Shown: piece after piece, positions 56,380-64,000 of the stretch
How the letters are laid out: each line of letters opens with the position of its first letter
Numbering within the stretch: the first letter of the stretch is position 1
Assembly (NCBI RefSeq): GCF_900113085.1
Contig: NZ_FOOC01000001.1
Coordinates: 248,001-312,000 of the forward strand
Source of the DNA: Fontimonas thermophila
Lineage (GTDB): Bacteria > Pseudomonadota > Gammaproteobacteria > Nevskiales > Nevskiaceae
DNA length: 64,000 bases
Direction: 5' to 3'
Notes under the pieces: model-generated
Told to the model about the DNA's origin: nothing
What the model saw: the letters and a program-made list of their open reading frames with translations, nothing else
Databases searched by the model: none
Program-made: the position numbers and the translations under genes

Positions 56380-56868
56380 TCAGGCGGGCGGCAGTTTCTT
56401 GCCGTGCCGGGCGAGCCAGTGCGCGGTGATGTTCGGCGTCTGCGTCAGCGGCGTGACGATTTCGTAAATGCGCTCGTAAGTGGCCCGCTGGATCCACCAG
56501 CGGCCGTCTCGTTTGACGTAGGTGTCGCGATACAGCGCCGAGCCCTCGGTGATGATCTTGTGGCGCAGGTCGCAGAACCAGTCTTTCAGATACCACACGC
56601 CGGTGGCTTCGCTCGGCGAGACGAAATCGATTTCCGGGTGGTTGACGTGGTGCAGCGCGATGGCTTCGGCGTGGAACGCGTTTTCCAGTGCCTCAAGGAT
56701 GCGGTCGCGGCCTTGGGCTTCGAACAGATAGCTGCCACCCTGGTAGCGCACGCTGGCGTCTTCGGTGAACAGGGTTTTCAGCTCGGCGATGTTGGCCGTG
56801 TCGATGCAGCGGCAATAGGCATACTTGAGCCGGCGGATCTGTTCCAAATCTTCGAGCGGCAGGGCCAT
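56380..56868 (-). CDS. SnoaL-like (NTF2-fold) protein
   Basis: 162 residues. The N-terminus MALPLEDLEQIRRLKYAYCRCID and later EGSALYRDTYVKRDGRWWIQRATYERIYE are typical of SnoaL-4-like NTF2-fold proteins, some of which are dehydratases or isomerases acting on lipids and steroids. The ATG at 56868 is chosen because GGAG lies six bases upstream of it; an in-frame ATG at 56880 is four codons longer. It begins 14 bases after the SDR stop on the same strand, so the two likely act on the same substrate, which is unknown. Confidence 0.85.
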   Translation of the reverse strand: MALPLEDLEQIRRLKYAYCRCIDTANIAELKTLFTEDASVRYQGGSYLFEAQGRDRILEALENAFHAEAIALHHVNHPEIDFVSPSEATGVWYLKDWFCDLRHKIITEGSALYRDTYVKRDGRWWIQRATYERIYEIVTPLTQTPNITAHWLARHGKKLPPA

Positions 56869-56882
56869 TTTGTTCTCCATCG

Positions 56883-57650
56883 TCAGATTCCAAAGCCACC
56901 GGAGACGTTGATCTGCTGGCCGGTGACATAACCATTCGTGGCCAGGAACACTGCGGCATCGCCGATTTCTTCGGGCTTGCCCCAGCGCTTGATGCACAGC
57001 AGCTTCTGTGTCTCCTCCGTCCATTTTTCGTCGAAGACCCCGCGCCGGAGCAGCTCCAGAAACATTCCGGCCTCGATGACACCCACCAGGACCGAGTTGG
57101 CGCGGATGTTGTGACGCCCCTCTTCTTTGGCGATGCCCTTGATCAGGGCCTCGTTGGCGGCCTTGGGCACCACCGAGAGCCCGTCCTTGGGCGGCCACCA
57201 GACATGGCCGGCCGAACCCAGATGGACGTAGGAGCCACCGCCGCGGGCGCGCAGATGCGGCAGCGTCGCCTGCACGGCGTGCAAGAAGCCGTGCACTTCG
57301 ACCTCGATCGAGTTGCGCCAGAGTGCGGCCGGGGTCTCGGCGAGCATCACTTGTTCGACCACGGGGCCGGCCGCCCACACGACCGTATGGATGCGTCCGT
57401 GCGCGGCGATGGCCGCGTCCACGGCCGCCTGCACCTGGGCGGGATCGCGTACGTCGGCGGCATGGCAGGTCGCCTTGCGGCCGCCGGAGGCGATTTCCGC
57501 AGCCACCCGTTCCGCCACCGTCTGTTTGCTGCGATAGACGATGGCGACGTCAGAGCCGGCGCGGCCAAAGCATTTGGCGACTTCCTGACCGATCCCGCCG
57601 CTGCCGCCGAAGACGATCGTCGCGCCGTCCATCCATGCCTTCTGCATCAT
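56883..57650 (-). CDS. SDR-family protein lacking the usual catalytic Tyr
   Basis: 255 residues. The Rossmann loop is GGSGGIGQEV; the strand 4 region is VVWAAGP in place of the common NNAG. The Ser position is kept in YVHLGSAGH, but where Y-x-x-x-K is expected it reads GLSVVPKAANEAL, so the Lys is present and the Tyr is Ser. The usual NAD(P)-dependent reduction may be lost or rewired. The C-terminus (YVTGQQINVSGGFG) is normal. Start 57650 (ATG-ATG). It is coupled to the SnoaL-like gene. Confidence 0.85.
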   Translation of the reverse strand: MMQKAWMDGATIVFGGSGGIGQEVAKCFGRAGSDVAIVYRSKQTVAERVAAEIASGGRKATCHAADVRDPAQVQAAVDAAIAAHGRIHTVVWAAGPVVEQVMLAETPAALWRNSIEVEVHGFLHAVQATLPHLRARGGGSYVHLGSAGHVWWPPKDGLSVVPKAANEALIKGIAKEEGRHNIRANSVLVGVIEAGMFLELLRRGVFDEKWTEETQKLLCIKRWGKPEEIGDAAVFLATNGYVTGQQINVSGGFGI

Positions 57651-57753
57651 GATGCACGCCCTACGGTACGCCACTGTGGGGTGGCCGTGCCGCGATCATG
57701 GGCGCGTCGCGTCGCTGCGGCATCCTCCGATGGGACGAGCGCAGCGCATGGCG

Positions 57754-58953
57754 TCAGTCCACGACTCCGGCCAGCGACAGCGTGCTGCCGAGTACGAGCT
57801 GGGCGAGCGCAGCCTGACGCCGAAGCCCGGTCTTGGCGAGCGCCAGACGCAGATGGGTGCGTGCCGAGGCCGGGCTCAGACCCAGAGCCTCGGCGGCTTC
57901 CTCGACGCTGGCGCCATGCGCAAGGCGCAGACTCAGTTCGATTTCGGTGCGCGTCAGTCCAAACTTGCGGCGCACCGCTTCGTCTCCGGACGGCAGCCGG
58001 GGCGAATCGGGATCGCGCAGGTACAACGCCCAGGCCGGTGGATACGGTGCCTCGCCAAGGGCCTGCGCCGGCAGCGGGCGCAGCAGCAGGGCATACGGTT
58101 TGCGCCCCGAGCGGCGCGGCAGCCGCAGGCCGGCGACGAGGGTAGTCGTCTGCGCTGCGCCGGCCAGCGTGTGCTGCACGGTCGCGTGGACCTGCGCGTC
58201 GTCGATATGCAGGCTCGCCCCGGCGATGCGCATGCCCTCGTCGGCGGCGTCGATGCGCCGCGCTTCGCCGTTGGCCTCGATCACGCGACCGTCGTGCGCG
58301 AGGATGACCAGTCCCAGCGGCGTACGTTCGAGCGTGCCCGCGAGCAGCTGACGCTCGCCGTCCAGACCCTCGACCCGCGCATGCATCCGCACGGCCCGGC
58401 GCAGATGCGGCAGCAACATGCGGCACAGCGCGCGTTCGGTCTCGGCGAACATCGGCGCGCCCAGGGGCCGCGAGATGCGCAGACGCCCCTCGATGCCGTC
58501 GTCGGTCAAAAAATCGATGCCCAGCACCGTGCCGACGCCCTGCGGACGCAGGTAATCCGCGCACAGCGCCGTCTGCGGCCACTGTGCGCCGAGCAAGTCC
58601 TCGGGAGTCAGGGCTTCGCCGGGCGGCAGGCGCAGGAAGGGATCGAAGGCGAAGAAATGTGTCCGGCAGGTATGGGCAGCGTAGGCCGGCCCTGTATCGG
58701 TGTGCAGGATGACGCCTGGCCGCTGCGGTGCCGGCGGACGCAGCAGCAGCGCGACATGGGCGGCGGCGAGCAGGCGCTTGAGTTGCTGCAGGCTGGCGAG
58801 CCAGGCCGACGGGTCGAGCGCGCCCTGGTAAATACCGCCGATCAGTGTGCCGATCGCCTGCGGGTCGATGCCATCGGTTCCTGCGTAGCGCGCGCGGGCG
58901 CGCCAGGCGTGGAGGGTCGGCATCGGTCTTGGACGGTCATCGTTCATCGTCAT
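57754..58953 (-). CDS. LuxR-family transcriptional regulator
   Basis: 399 residues. The C-terminal HTH is GerE-type: KFGLTRTEIELSLRLAHGASVEEAAEALGLSPASARTHLRLALAKTGLRRQAAL. The middle has a PAS-like stretch (LERTPLGLVILAHDGRVIEANGEARRI) and the N-terminus a GAF-like region. It may sense a small molecule; the ligand is unknown. ATGs at 58953 and 58947; the first has GGGGAA upstream. It lies 104 bases before the SDR gene on the same strand and could regulate the SDR/SnoaL-like pair. Confidence 0.85.
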   Translation of the reverse strand: MTMNDDRPRPMPTLHAWRARARYAGTDGIDPQAIGTLIGGIYQGALDPSAWLASLQQLKRLLAAAHVALLLRPPAPQRPGVILHTDTGPAYAAHTCRTHFFAFDPFLRLPPGEALTPEDLLGAQWPQTALCADYLRPQGVGTVLGIDFLTDDGIEGRLRISRPLGAPMFAETERALCRMLLPHLRRAVRMHARVEGLDGERQLLAGTLERTPLGLVILAHDGRVIEANGEARRIDAADEGMRIAGASLHIDDAQVHATVQHTLAGAAQTTTLVAGLRLPRRSGRKPYALLLRPLPAQALGEAPYPPAWALYLRDPDSPRLPSGDEAVRRKFGLTRTEIELSLRLAHGASVEEAAEALGLSPASARTHLRLALAKTGLRRQAALAQLVLGSTLSLAGVVD

Positions 58954-59072
58954 GCGATTCCCCGGCGGTACGGTGTATCGGCGATGCACCGTGCCGCGCC
59001 AGGACAGGGATACCGCAACGGCCTTGCGCCGGCGTCATCCGAAAAGACGACGAGCGGGGATCGGCCCCGGCT

Positions 59073-60056
59073 TCAGACCAGCAGTGCTGCGGCCCGGGTA
59101 TAGCACCAGGCCGCCGCCGGCACGCCGATCGCGTAGGCGGCCAGGCGCGCCAGTCCGGCCGGCGTGGGCAGATGTAGCTTTCGTGTTGCGTGCGCCAGGG
59201 TCAGCACCACGGCGACGACCGCGAGCTGGCCGAGTTCGATGCCCAGGTTGAACGCCATCAGTGCCAGCGGTAGCTCGCGCTGCGGCAGCCCGATCTCGGC
59301 GAGCGCGCCGGCAAAACCCATGCCGTGGACGAGTCCGAAGCCCAGCGCCATCGACCACGGCCAGCGTGCCCACCGCGACGGCGCCTGTGCCGGGCGCACG
59401 ATGGCGCAAGCCAGCGCGAGCAGGCTCACCGCGATGGCGAGTTCGGTCCACGCCGGGTGGATGCGCACGAAGCCGAGTACGGTCAGGCTCAGCGTCAGGC
59501 TGTGACCGAGCGTGAACGACGTGATCGTCCAGAACAGCGCGCGCATGCCGCGCACGAGCAGCAGCAGGCCGAGCACGAACAGCAGGTGGTCCGGTCCGAG
59601 CAGCAGATGCTCGATGCCCAGACCGAGATAACGCGCGAAGACCGGTGGCGGCGCCTGCGGCGCCGGCACGACGAACGCCGGCCGTCCGGCATCGAGCAAG
59701 GTTTGCACCGCGGCACCGTGTGCGGGTTCGATGCGAACGATCGCGTTGATGCCGCTGCGTTCGAGCCCGGCGATGCGCAGCGTTGCACCGACGAGCCCGC
59801 CGGGACAGTCGAGCCGCCAGCGCTGCACGAACGCGTCGTTCGGTTCCAGGGCCTGCGATAGCGCCGTCGCGGTACAAGTCGCAGGCCACTGCGGCGTGAC
59901 CGCCGCGCCCCGAACCTGGACGACCGAGGTGCGCCACAGCACCGCATACTGGTGCGGTGCGGTTTCGCGCAGCTCCAGCAGCGCCGGCGCCAGCGGGTGC
60001 GCAGCCACGACGGTGGTCAGGCCGAGCAGCAGCAGCGCGAGCGCAATCCGTATCAT
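59073..60056 (-). CDS. HupE/UreJ-2-family membrane protein
   Basis: 327 residues: a signal peptide (MIRIALALLLLGLTTVVAAHPL), a periplasmic domain (about 25-150), then six or so helices with the family motifs GIEHLLLGPDHLLFVLGLLLL, TSFTLGHSLTLSL and GLVHGMGFAGAL, whose His suit metal handling. HupE homologues are linked to nickel or cobalt uptake, but this larger periplasmic-domain type is of unproven function. Its ATG overlaps the PPIase stop (ATGA). It is the last gene of the DUF3604-PPIase-HupE operon. Confidence 0.87.
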   Translation of the reverse strand: MIRIALALLLLGLTTVVAAHPLAPALLELRETAPHQYAVLWRTSVVQVRGAAVTPQWPATCTATALSQALEPNDAFVQRWRLDCPGGLVGATLRIAGLERSGINAIVRIEPAHGAAVQTLLDAGRPAFVVPAPQAPPPVFARYLGLGIEHLLLGPDHLLFVLGLLLLVRGMRALFWTITSFTLGHSLTLSLTVLGFVRIHPAWTELAIAVSLLALACAIVRPAQAPSRWARWPWSMALGFGLVHGMGFAGALAEIGLPQRELPLALMAFNLGIELGQLAVVAVVLTLAHATRKLHLPTPAGLARLAAYAIGVPAAAWCYTRAAALLV

Positions 60057-61015
60057 GTCTGGTGTGCGATGGTGTCGAGCGGCGCGACTTCGATGCGGTA
60101 GTGCGCGCGCAGCCGCGCAAGCCGTGCGCGCAGCACCGCCATCCGCTGTTGCTCGATCCAGGCAGACACTACCGGCGCCTGTTGCGCAGCGCCGTTGTCG
60201 GCAACCGCGGGCAGCCGCGCCTCGACGTAAACCAGATGCAAGCCGTAGGGTGAAACCAGCGGGCCGCTCCAACGGCCGGTCGGCACCTGTGCCAGCGCGG
60301 TTGCAAAGCCGGTTCCGAAACGCGCGGCGATTTCTTGTTCCGAGAGGGAATCGAAGACATCGCCGTGCAGGAAGGGATCGCCCGCCTCGCGCGCCGTCAC
60401 CGTTCCCGCATTCAGCCGTGCACGCAGCTCCTGCGCCGCGGCGTGCGCATCGGCATACGCACGGTCGGCGGACAGAAACACATGATGGAAGCGATAGCGC
60501 AGACCGGCGAGGCCAGCGCGATGCGACTCGGCGGCGAGATGCCGGCGTAGTGCGGCTTCGTCATACGGCACGGTGGCGGTCAGCCGCCGCTCCATCATCT
60601 GCACGAGGCGCCGGCGCACCACGGGGTCTTGCATGCTCATGCCCAATGCGCGTGCTTCGTGCAGCAGCGTTGCATCGGAAGCGCGGCGCTGCGGAAACGC
60701 AAACCGCAGATTGCGCAGCAGGCGTTCGCGCGCGACCGCATCGCGCAAATCCAGCTCCAGGCGCAGTGCCTCGCGCAGCAGCACGATCTCGTCGATGTGG
60801 TGTTCGATGCTCGCGCGCAGTTCGGCGGCAGTCGGTGTCCGTCCGGTTTCACGCACCCATTCACGCCGCAGGCGCTCGATGTCCGCGGCCGTGATGCGGA
60901 TCGGTGTTGCGTCGTAAGGCAGCGGTTCGGGAGGAACGAGCAGATGTTGCACGGCGAGCACGAGCCCGCCGAGCACCAGGAAATGGACCAGCGGCTCGCG
61001 GATCAGTCGGCGCAT
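60053..61015 (-). CDS. Membrane-anchored parvulin-type peptidyl-prolyl isomerase
   Basis: 320 residues. One N-terminal helix (PLVHFLVLGGLVLAVQHLLV), an SurA-like helical region (ITAADIERLRREWVRETGRTPTAAELRASIEHHIDEIVLLREALRL), then a parvulin-like domain (FHHVFLSADRAYADAHAAAQELRARLN, GDPFLHGDVFDSLSEQEIAARFG, GRWSGPLVSPYGLHLVYV). It probably folds exported proteins, perhaps those of its own operon. It overlaps hupE by four bases and follows the DUF3604 gene by 22. Confidence 0.88.
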   Translation of the reverse strand: MRRLIREPLVHFLVLGGLVLAVQHLLVPPEPLPYDATPIRITAADIERLRREWVRETGRTPTAAELRASIEHHIDEIVLLREALRLELDLRDAVARERLLRNLRFAFPQRRASDATLLHEARALGMSMQDPVVRRRLVQMMERRLTATVPYDEAALRRHLAAESHRAGLAGLRYRFHHVFLSADRAYADAHAAAQELRARLNAGTVTAREAGDPFLHGDVFDSLSEQEIAARFGTGFATALAQVPTGRWSGPLVSPYGLHLVYVEARLPAVADNGAAQQAPVVSAWIEQQRMAVLRARLARLRAHYRIEVAPLDTIAHQT

Positions 61016-61037
61016 CGCTCCTCAGGCCAGCGTCGGT

Positions 61038-63029
61038 TCACGAAGAAGGCCGGAACCAGATCGGCGAAGTCCACGCGCGCTCCTGCACCGTTTTCGGATA
61101 ATCGGCGTTGCAGCAGTCGGCCCAGGCTTCGGGTACGGCATCGGGATTGCGGCAGTCGATCCCGGCGGCGATGCACTGACGCGTGTGCCAGCGGCAGCTC
61201 GGATTCTCGACGACGCGGGCGTAGTAAAACGCCGGCTGTGTCGGGTTAAACGTGGGGTCTTCCCAGACCGTGCACAGGCTGGCGTAACCAGGTCCTGAGG
61301 TCGCGCAGGTGGCCAGATCGACGCGGGCGCCGTTGTGCGGATCGCCGGCGACTTCGAAGACCTGCTCGTGCGTGATTCCTTCGCCGTCGATCCAACCCTT
61401 GATGATCTGGATGCGCTGCAGTGGTTCGACCGGTTCACCCGGCGCACCGGGATCGCGTAACGCCCAGACGGCGAAGCGCGGACGCGCGCCCGGCGCCGGC
61501 AACGCCGGCAGATCGCTGCCCATCGGCACGCCGCGGGCATAACCGATGGCGACGAAATCGCGCCGTGCGCATTGGTCGGCCGGCAAATCCCAGCCGCCGA
61601 AGAAGCGCACGACCGGCCGGGTGCCGCTCGTCGCATAGGCTTCGCGCCGGCGCATCGCCGCGAACAGGGATTCGCGCGTGTTCTCCTCGGCCCAGAGCAC
61701 GGCAAGGCCACCAGGGCTGGCTTCGATGACGTCGGTCAAGCCCGGCACGCCGTCACGCGGGTTCTGGCCCGCGCCGGCATGACCGGGAAAATTGCTTTCA
61801 ACGACGTTGCCCGGCGTACCGAGGTGTGTGTCCGAGCTGGCGACGAAGCCGTACTTGAACGGATTGACGCCGATCAAGCGCTCCTGGCGCAGTCCTTCCT
61901 TGAGCGCCGAGCGCAGGAAATCCTGTTCCATCGGCGGCCCGGTGTTGGCGCCGCCGAAGCGGTTGCCGGTGAGATTGTTGTACGGCAGCAGCTCGAAATC
62001 GCAGAGCTCGTCCTGCGCACCGGCGCCGCTCGTGCCCAGGCATTCGGACTGGCCCTTGTGCTGGTAGATCTCGGCGAGCGGCTCGGCATCCTGGCGGCGC
62101 TGCGCGAACGCGGCATCGTAGTCGTTGCCGAAGCGGTCCCGGGTTTCGAACATCGTCCCGGCGGAGAGATTGGAGTTGTGCGGAATACTCAACCAGTCGC
62201 AGCCGTCCTCGTGACGGCATAGCCTGGAAAGCGCTTCCCAGAGCAGCTCCGGGCGCGGATATTCCTGGTAAGCCGGCGGTACCACCGGCACCACTGCGCT
62301 GCGGAAGATGACGTTGCGATGCAGATTGTTCGACAGCGGTGCGCCGGTCCACTCATAGCCCACGAAGGTGGTGAAGCGGCACGCCGGGCTGCGGTCGTAA
62401 TAGGCTTCGGCGGCACGCTGGATGTCCTGCCACGGTGTTTTCGCCGCCTCGATGCAGGTCTGACCGCCGAGCCCGCAGTACGGCAGCCGCGGAATGCTGC
62501 CATTGGCGCCGACGATCGGCAGATCGGATACGAGCGGCACGTCCGGCGGCACCGGGAACTGCGGTAGCTCGGGCAAGCCCACTGCGGCGAGATTGAAGGC
62601 GATGAACGCCTGGTCGGGGAAAGCGCGGTAGAACAGGCATTCCGGCGCGTAATACTCCAGATAGTCGGGATTGGTGCAGATCTCGGTTTCACCGAACAGC
62701 TCGGCGTGATCGGTCACCGCGGCAAAGTCGAGGGGCCGGGCCAGCTGCGTGAAGCGCGTCGGCGCGCCGGTCTCGTCGTAGGGTTGCACCCCCAGCCGTT
62801 CGCCGAGCGCGAAGCGATAGGCCTCGTGCGGGCCGATGATCGTGCCCTGCGTGTTCGCGTCGAGCGAATACTTGGTATGGACGTGCAAGTCGCCGAAGAA
62901 CGGCTGACGCTCGGCGCTGTAGTGCAGACAGCGCGGCGCATCCACCGGCGGTGCCGGTCCGTTCACGCCATCGCTGCGGCCGCAGGCGGCGAGCATCAGC
63001 ACCCACAACAGCGTGGACCTGGCGCGCAT
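61038..63029 (-). CDS. DUF3604 lipoprotein
   Basis: 663 residues. Lipoprotein signal MRARSTLLWVLMLAACG (lipobox LAAC). Family landmarks: FFGDLHVHTKYSLDANTQG, AVTDHAELFGE, FVGYEWTGAPLSNNLHRNV, SIPHNSNLSAG, FVASSDTHLGTPGNV, AVWAEENTRESLFAAMRRREAYATSGTR (read as VLWAEENTRES). The HVHTxxS and TDHAE motifs resemble PHP/amidohydrolase metal sites, so a periplasmic metal-dependent hydrolase is likely. The reaction is unproven. The family often co-occurs with a PPIase and HupE as here. It starts five bases after the upstream SDR's stop. Confidence 0.88.
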   Translation of the reverse strand: MRARSTLLWVLMLAACGRSDGVNGPAPPVDAPRCLHYSAERQPFFGDLHVHTKYSLDANTQGTIIGPHEAYRFALGERLGVQPYDETGAPTRFTQLARPLDFAAVTDHAELFGETEICTNPDYLEYYAPECLFYRAFPDQAFIAFNLAAVGLPELPQFPVPPDVPLVSDLPIVGANGSIPRLPYCGLGGQTCIEAAKTPWQDIQRAAEAYYDRSPACRFTTFVGYEWTGAPLSNNLHRNVIFRSAVVPVVPPAYQEYPRPELLWEALSRLCRHEDGCDWLSIPHNSNLSAGTMFETRDRFGNDYDAAFAQRRQDAEPLAEIYQHKGQSECLGTSGAGAQDELCDFELLPYNNLTGNRFGGANTGPPMEQDFLRSALKEGLRQERLIGVNPFKYGFVASSDTHLGTPGNVVESNFPGHAGAGQNPRDGVPGLTDVIEASPGGLAVLWAEENTRESLFAAMRRREAYATSGTRPVVRFFGGWDLPADQCARRDFVAIGYARGVPMGSDLPALPAPGARPRFAVWALRDPGAPGEPVEPLQRIQIIKGWIDGEGITHEQVFEVAGDPHNGARVDLATCATSGPGYASLCTVWEDPTFNPTQPAFYYARVVENPSCRWHTRQCIAAGIDCRNPDAVPEAWADCCNADYPKTVQERAWTSPIWFRPSS

Positions 63030-63034
63030 CTGCC

Positions 63035-63793
63035 TTAGGGCTTGTTCACGTTGGCGGCGTCGAGAAACGCCGGCCGCTCGCCGCCGCCGTGCAGGACCAG
63101 ATTCGTGCCCGTGGCATAAGCCGCTTCCGGCGAGCACAGCCAGACGCAGGCAGCGCCGACGTCCGCGGGCGTGGCCAGGCGCCCGAGCGGAATGGTCTTG
63201 GCCACGGCGGCGATGCCGCGCTCATCGCCGAAGTGCAGGTGGGCCTGTTCGGTCTGCACCGGGCCGGGACTCACCGCGACCACCCGGACCTTCGGTGCCC
63301 ACTCGATCGCCAGCGACTGCACCAGGCTTAATACCCCAGCCTTGGCCGCGCCATACGCGGCAGTGCCCGGCGATGGACGCAGGGCGCTGATACTGGCGAC
63401 GAAGACGATCACGCCGCCCTGCCCTTGCTGCATCAGCGCATTCGCGGCCTGCGCAAGATGCAGCGGCGCGAGCAGATTGAGCGCGATGATTTTTTCGTGC
63501 AGCCGCGGCGAGGCGTCCGCGGCCAGCGCATACGGCGCGCCGCCGGCATTGTTGATCAGCACGTCGAGCCGGCCGTGACGGGCGCGGATTTCGTCGAACA
63601 GCGCCGCGCGCGCCTCGGCCTCGCGCACGTCGCAGGCGATGAACTCGGCGCAGCGTCCATGCGACTGCGGCAGCTCGGGCGGCGCATGGCGTCCGCAGAC
63701 GATGACCGTATCGCCGGCCAAGAGAAAACTTTCGCTGATGCCGCGGCCGACGCCCTTGGCGCCGCCGGTGACCAAGACAATCCGTGCACCCAT
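63035..63793 (-). CDS. Short-chain dehydrogenase/reductase
   Basis: 252 residues, a classical SDR: cofactor loop TGGAKGVGRGIS, NNAG in LINNAGGAPYA, catalytic Ser in FVASISALRP, and Y-x-x-x-K in AYGAAKAGV. The substrate is unknown; the neighbourhood suggests an alcohol or ketone of lipid origin. It lies directly before the DUF3604 gene (five-base gap), so it is the first gene of that operon. It diverges from the alpha/beta hydrolase gene at the window's right end. Confidence 0.92.
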   Translation of the reverse strand: MGARIVLVTGGAKGVGRGISESFLLAGDTVIVCGRHAPPELPQSHGRCAEFIACDVREAEARAALFDEIRARHGRLDVLINNAGGAPYALAADASPRLHEKIIALNLLAPLHLAQAANALMQQGQGGVIVFVASISALRPSPGTAAYGAAKAGVLSLVQSLAIEWAPKVRVVAVSPGPVQTEQAHLHFGDERGIAAVAKTIPLGRLATPADVGAACVWLCSPEAAYATGTNLVLHGGGERPAFLDAANVNKP

Positions 63794-63899
63794 GGCTGCA
63801 TCTTACGGCAAGGGGTTGTGGCGGCTTTCACCCAAAGGGACGAAGCCGCATGCCGGCGTGTGGCCGAAGATCGGCACCGAAACCGTCCCCGCCCCGGCA

Positions 63900-64000
63900 A
63901 TGAACGTTCTCCCCATCCCCGAAGCCCATTACGCGAAGCTGCCCAGCGGCTATCGCATCCACTACCGCGACGACAGTCTCGGCGGTGAGGGTCGGCGGCC
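63900..64000 (+). CDS. Alpha/beta hydrolase, N-terminus only (window edge)
   Basis: The ATG at 63900 opens MNVLPIPEAHYAKLPSGYRI, then HYRDD and GGEGRR, running off the window. The LPSGYRIHYRDD-GGEG form matches the start of bacterial alpha/beta-fold hydrolases, just before the expected LLHG oxyanion loop. Only about 33 codons are visible, so the family call is a guess from the N-terminal pattern. It is divergent from the SDR gene. Confidence 0.6.
   Translation, partial: MNVLPIPEAHYAKLPSGYRIHYRDDSLGGEGRR

Overview
This is a high-GC bacterial chromosome segment, densely coded on both strands. The gene set (three-part PntAA/PntAB/PntB transhydrogenase, HrpA, MtfA, YhhQ-type queuosine-precursor transporter, PpnP, split NrdJa/NrdJb, an HvfABC cluster) points to a gammaproteobacterium. 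The mix of a Baeyer-Villiger-type monooxygenase, sterol-desaturase-like hydroxylase, SDRs, a SnoaL-like protein and a RoxA/MauG-like multi-haem cytochrome suggests a lipid- or hydrophobic-substrate-degrading lineage near Nevskiales/Xanthomonadales. The lineage is inference; the genes are read from the sequence. No phage, insertion sequence, CRISPR array or origin was seen.

Layout. 1-14.5 kb is mostly minus strand: pyrF (cut by the window edge), hrpA, cfa, a PQQ-type sugar dehydrogenase and metH, then a small plus-strand pair (rubredoxin, ppnP), then the B12-dependent class II reductase nrdJa-nrdJb. 14.7-25.8 kb is mainly plus strand: pntAA-pntAB-pntB with a terminator, a YhhQ-type transporter, an Fe-alcohol dehydrogenase, an opposing EamA exporter, then priA, argS and a SPOR-domain protein. 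25.7-32.8 kb is minus: mtfA, uvrD, a Tat-exported DUF839 protein and a tri-haem lipoprotein, with a divergent TetR gene. 33.5-41.2 kb is accessory: a secreted coiled-coil protein, an FAD monooxygenase, the TlpA-like/DUF4266/DUF3570 cassette, a glycosyltransferase, and a fatty-acid-hydroxylase-like gene divergent from an AraC regulator.

41.2-45.2 kb holds a sulfide/persulfide module: a BigR/SqrR-like ArsR sensor, a DUF442 phosphatase-like protein, a persulfide dioxygenase, a TauE-type exporter and a CnoX-like thioredoxin. Three TTAG-N6-CTAA-type operator candidates lie upstream of the ArsR, dioxygenase and exporter genes. A type II sulfide:quinone oxidoreductase at 54-55.3 kb probably makes the persulfide that this module removes. 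45-55.3 kb also has the tail of a broken alpha/beta hydrolase, an MFS exporter, an acyl-CoA desaturase, prfC, the RiPP-like hvfA-hvfB-hvfC cluster with seven Cys in EGKCG-type repeats and a perfect hairpin between hvfA and hvfB, a GGDEF-dead/EAL protein and a CAT-anticodon tRNA. 55.3-64 kb holds a lone Xre-type regulator, a SnoaL-like/SDR pair in which the SDR lacks the usual catalytic Tyr, a LuxR-type regulator, the DUF3604-PPIase-HupE membrane module preceded by a second SDR, and the start of an alpha/beta hydrolase gene.

The most distinctive content is the hvfABC cluster, the sulfur regulon with its shared operator, the DUF4266 cassette, and a probable C-rich small RNA upstream of the rubredoxin gene.
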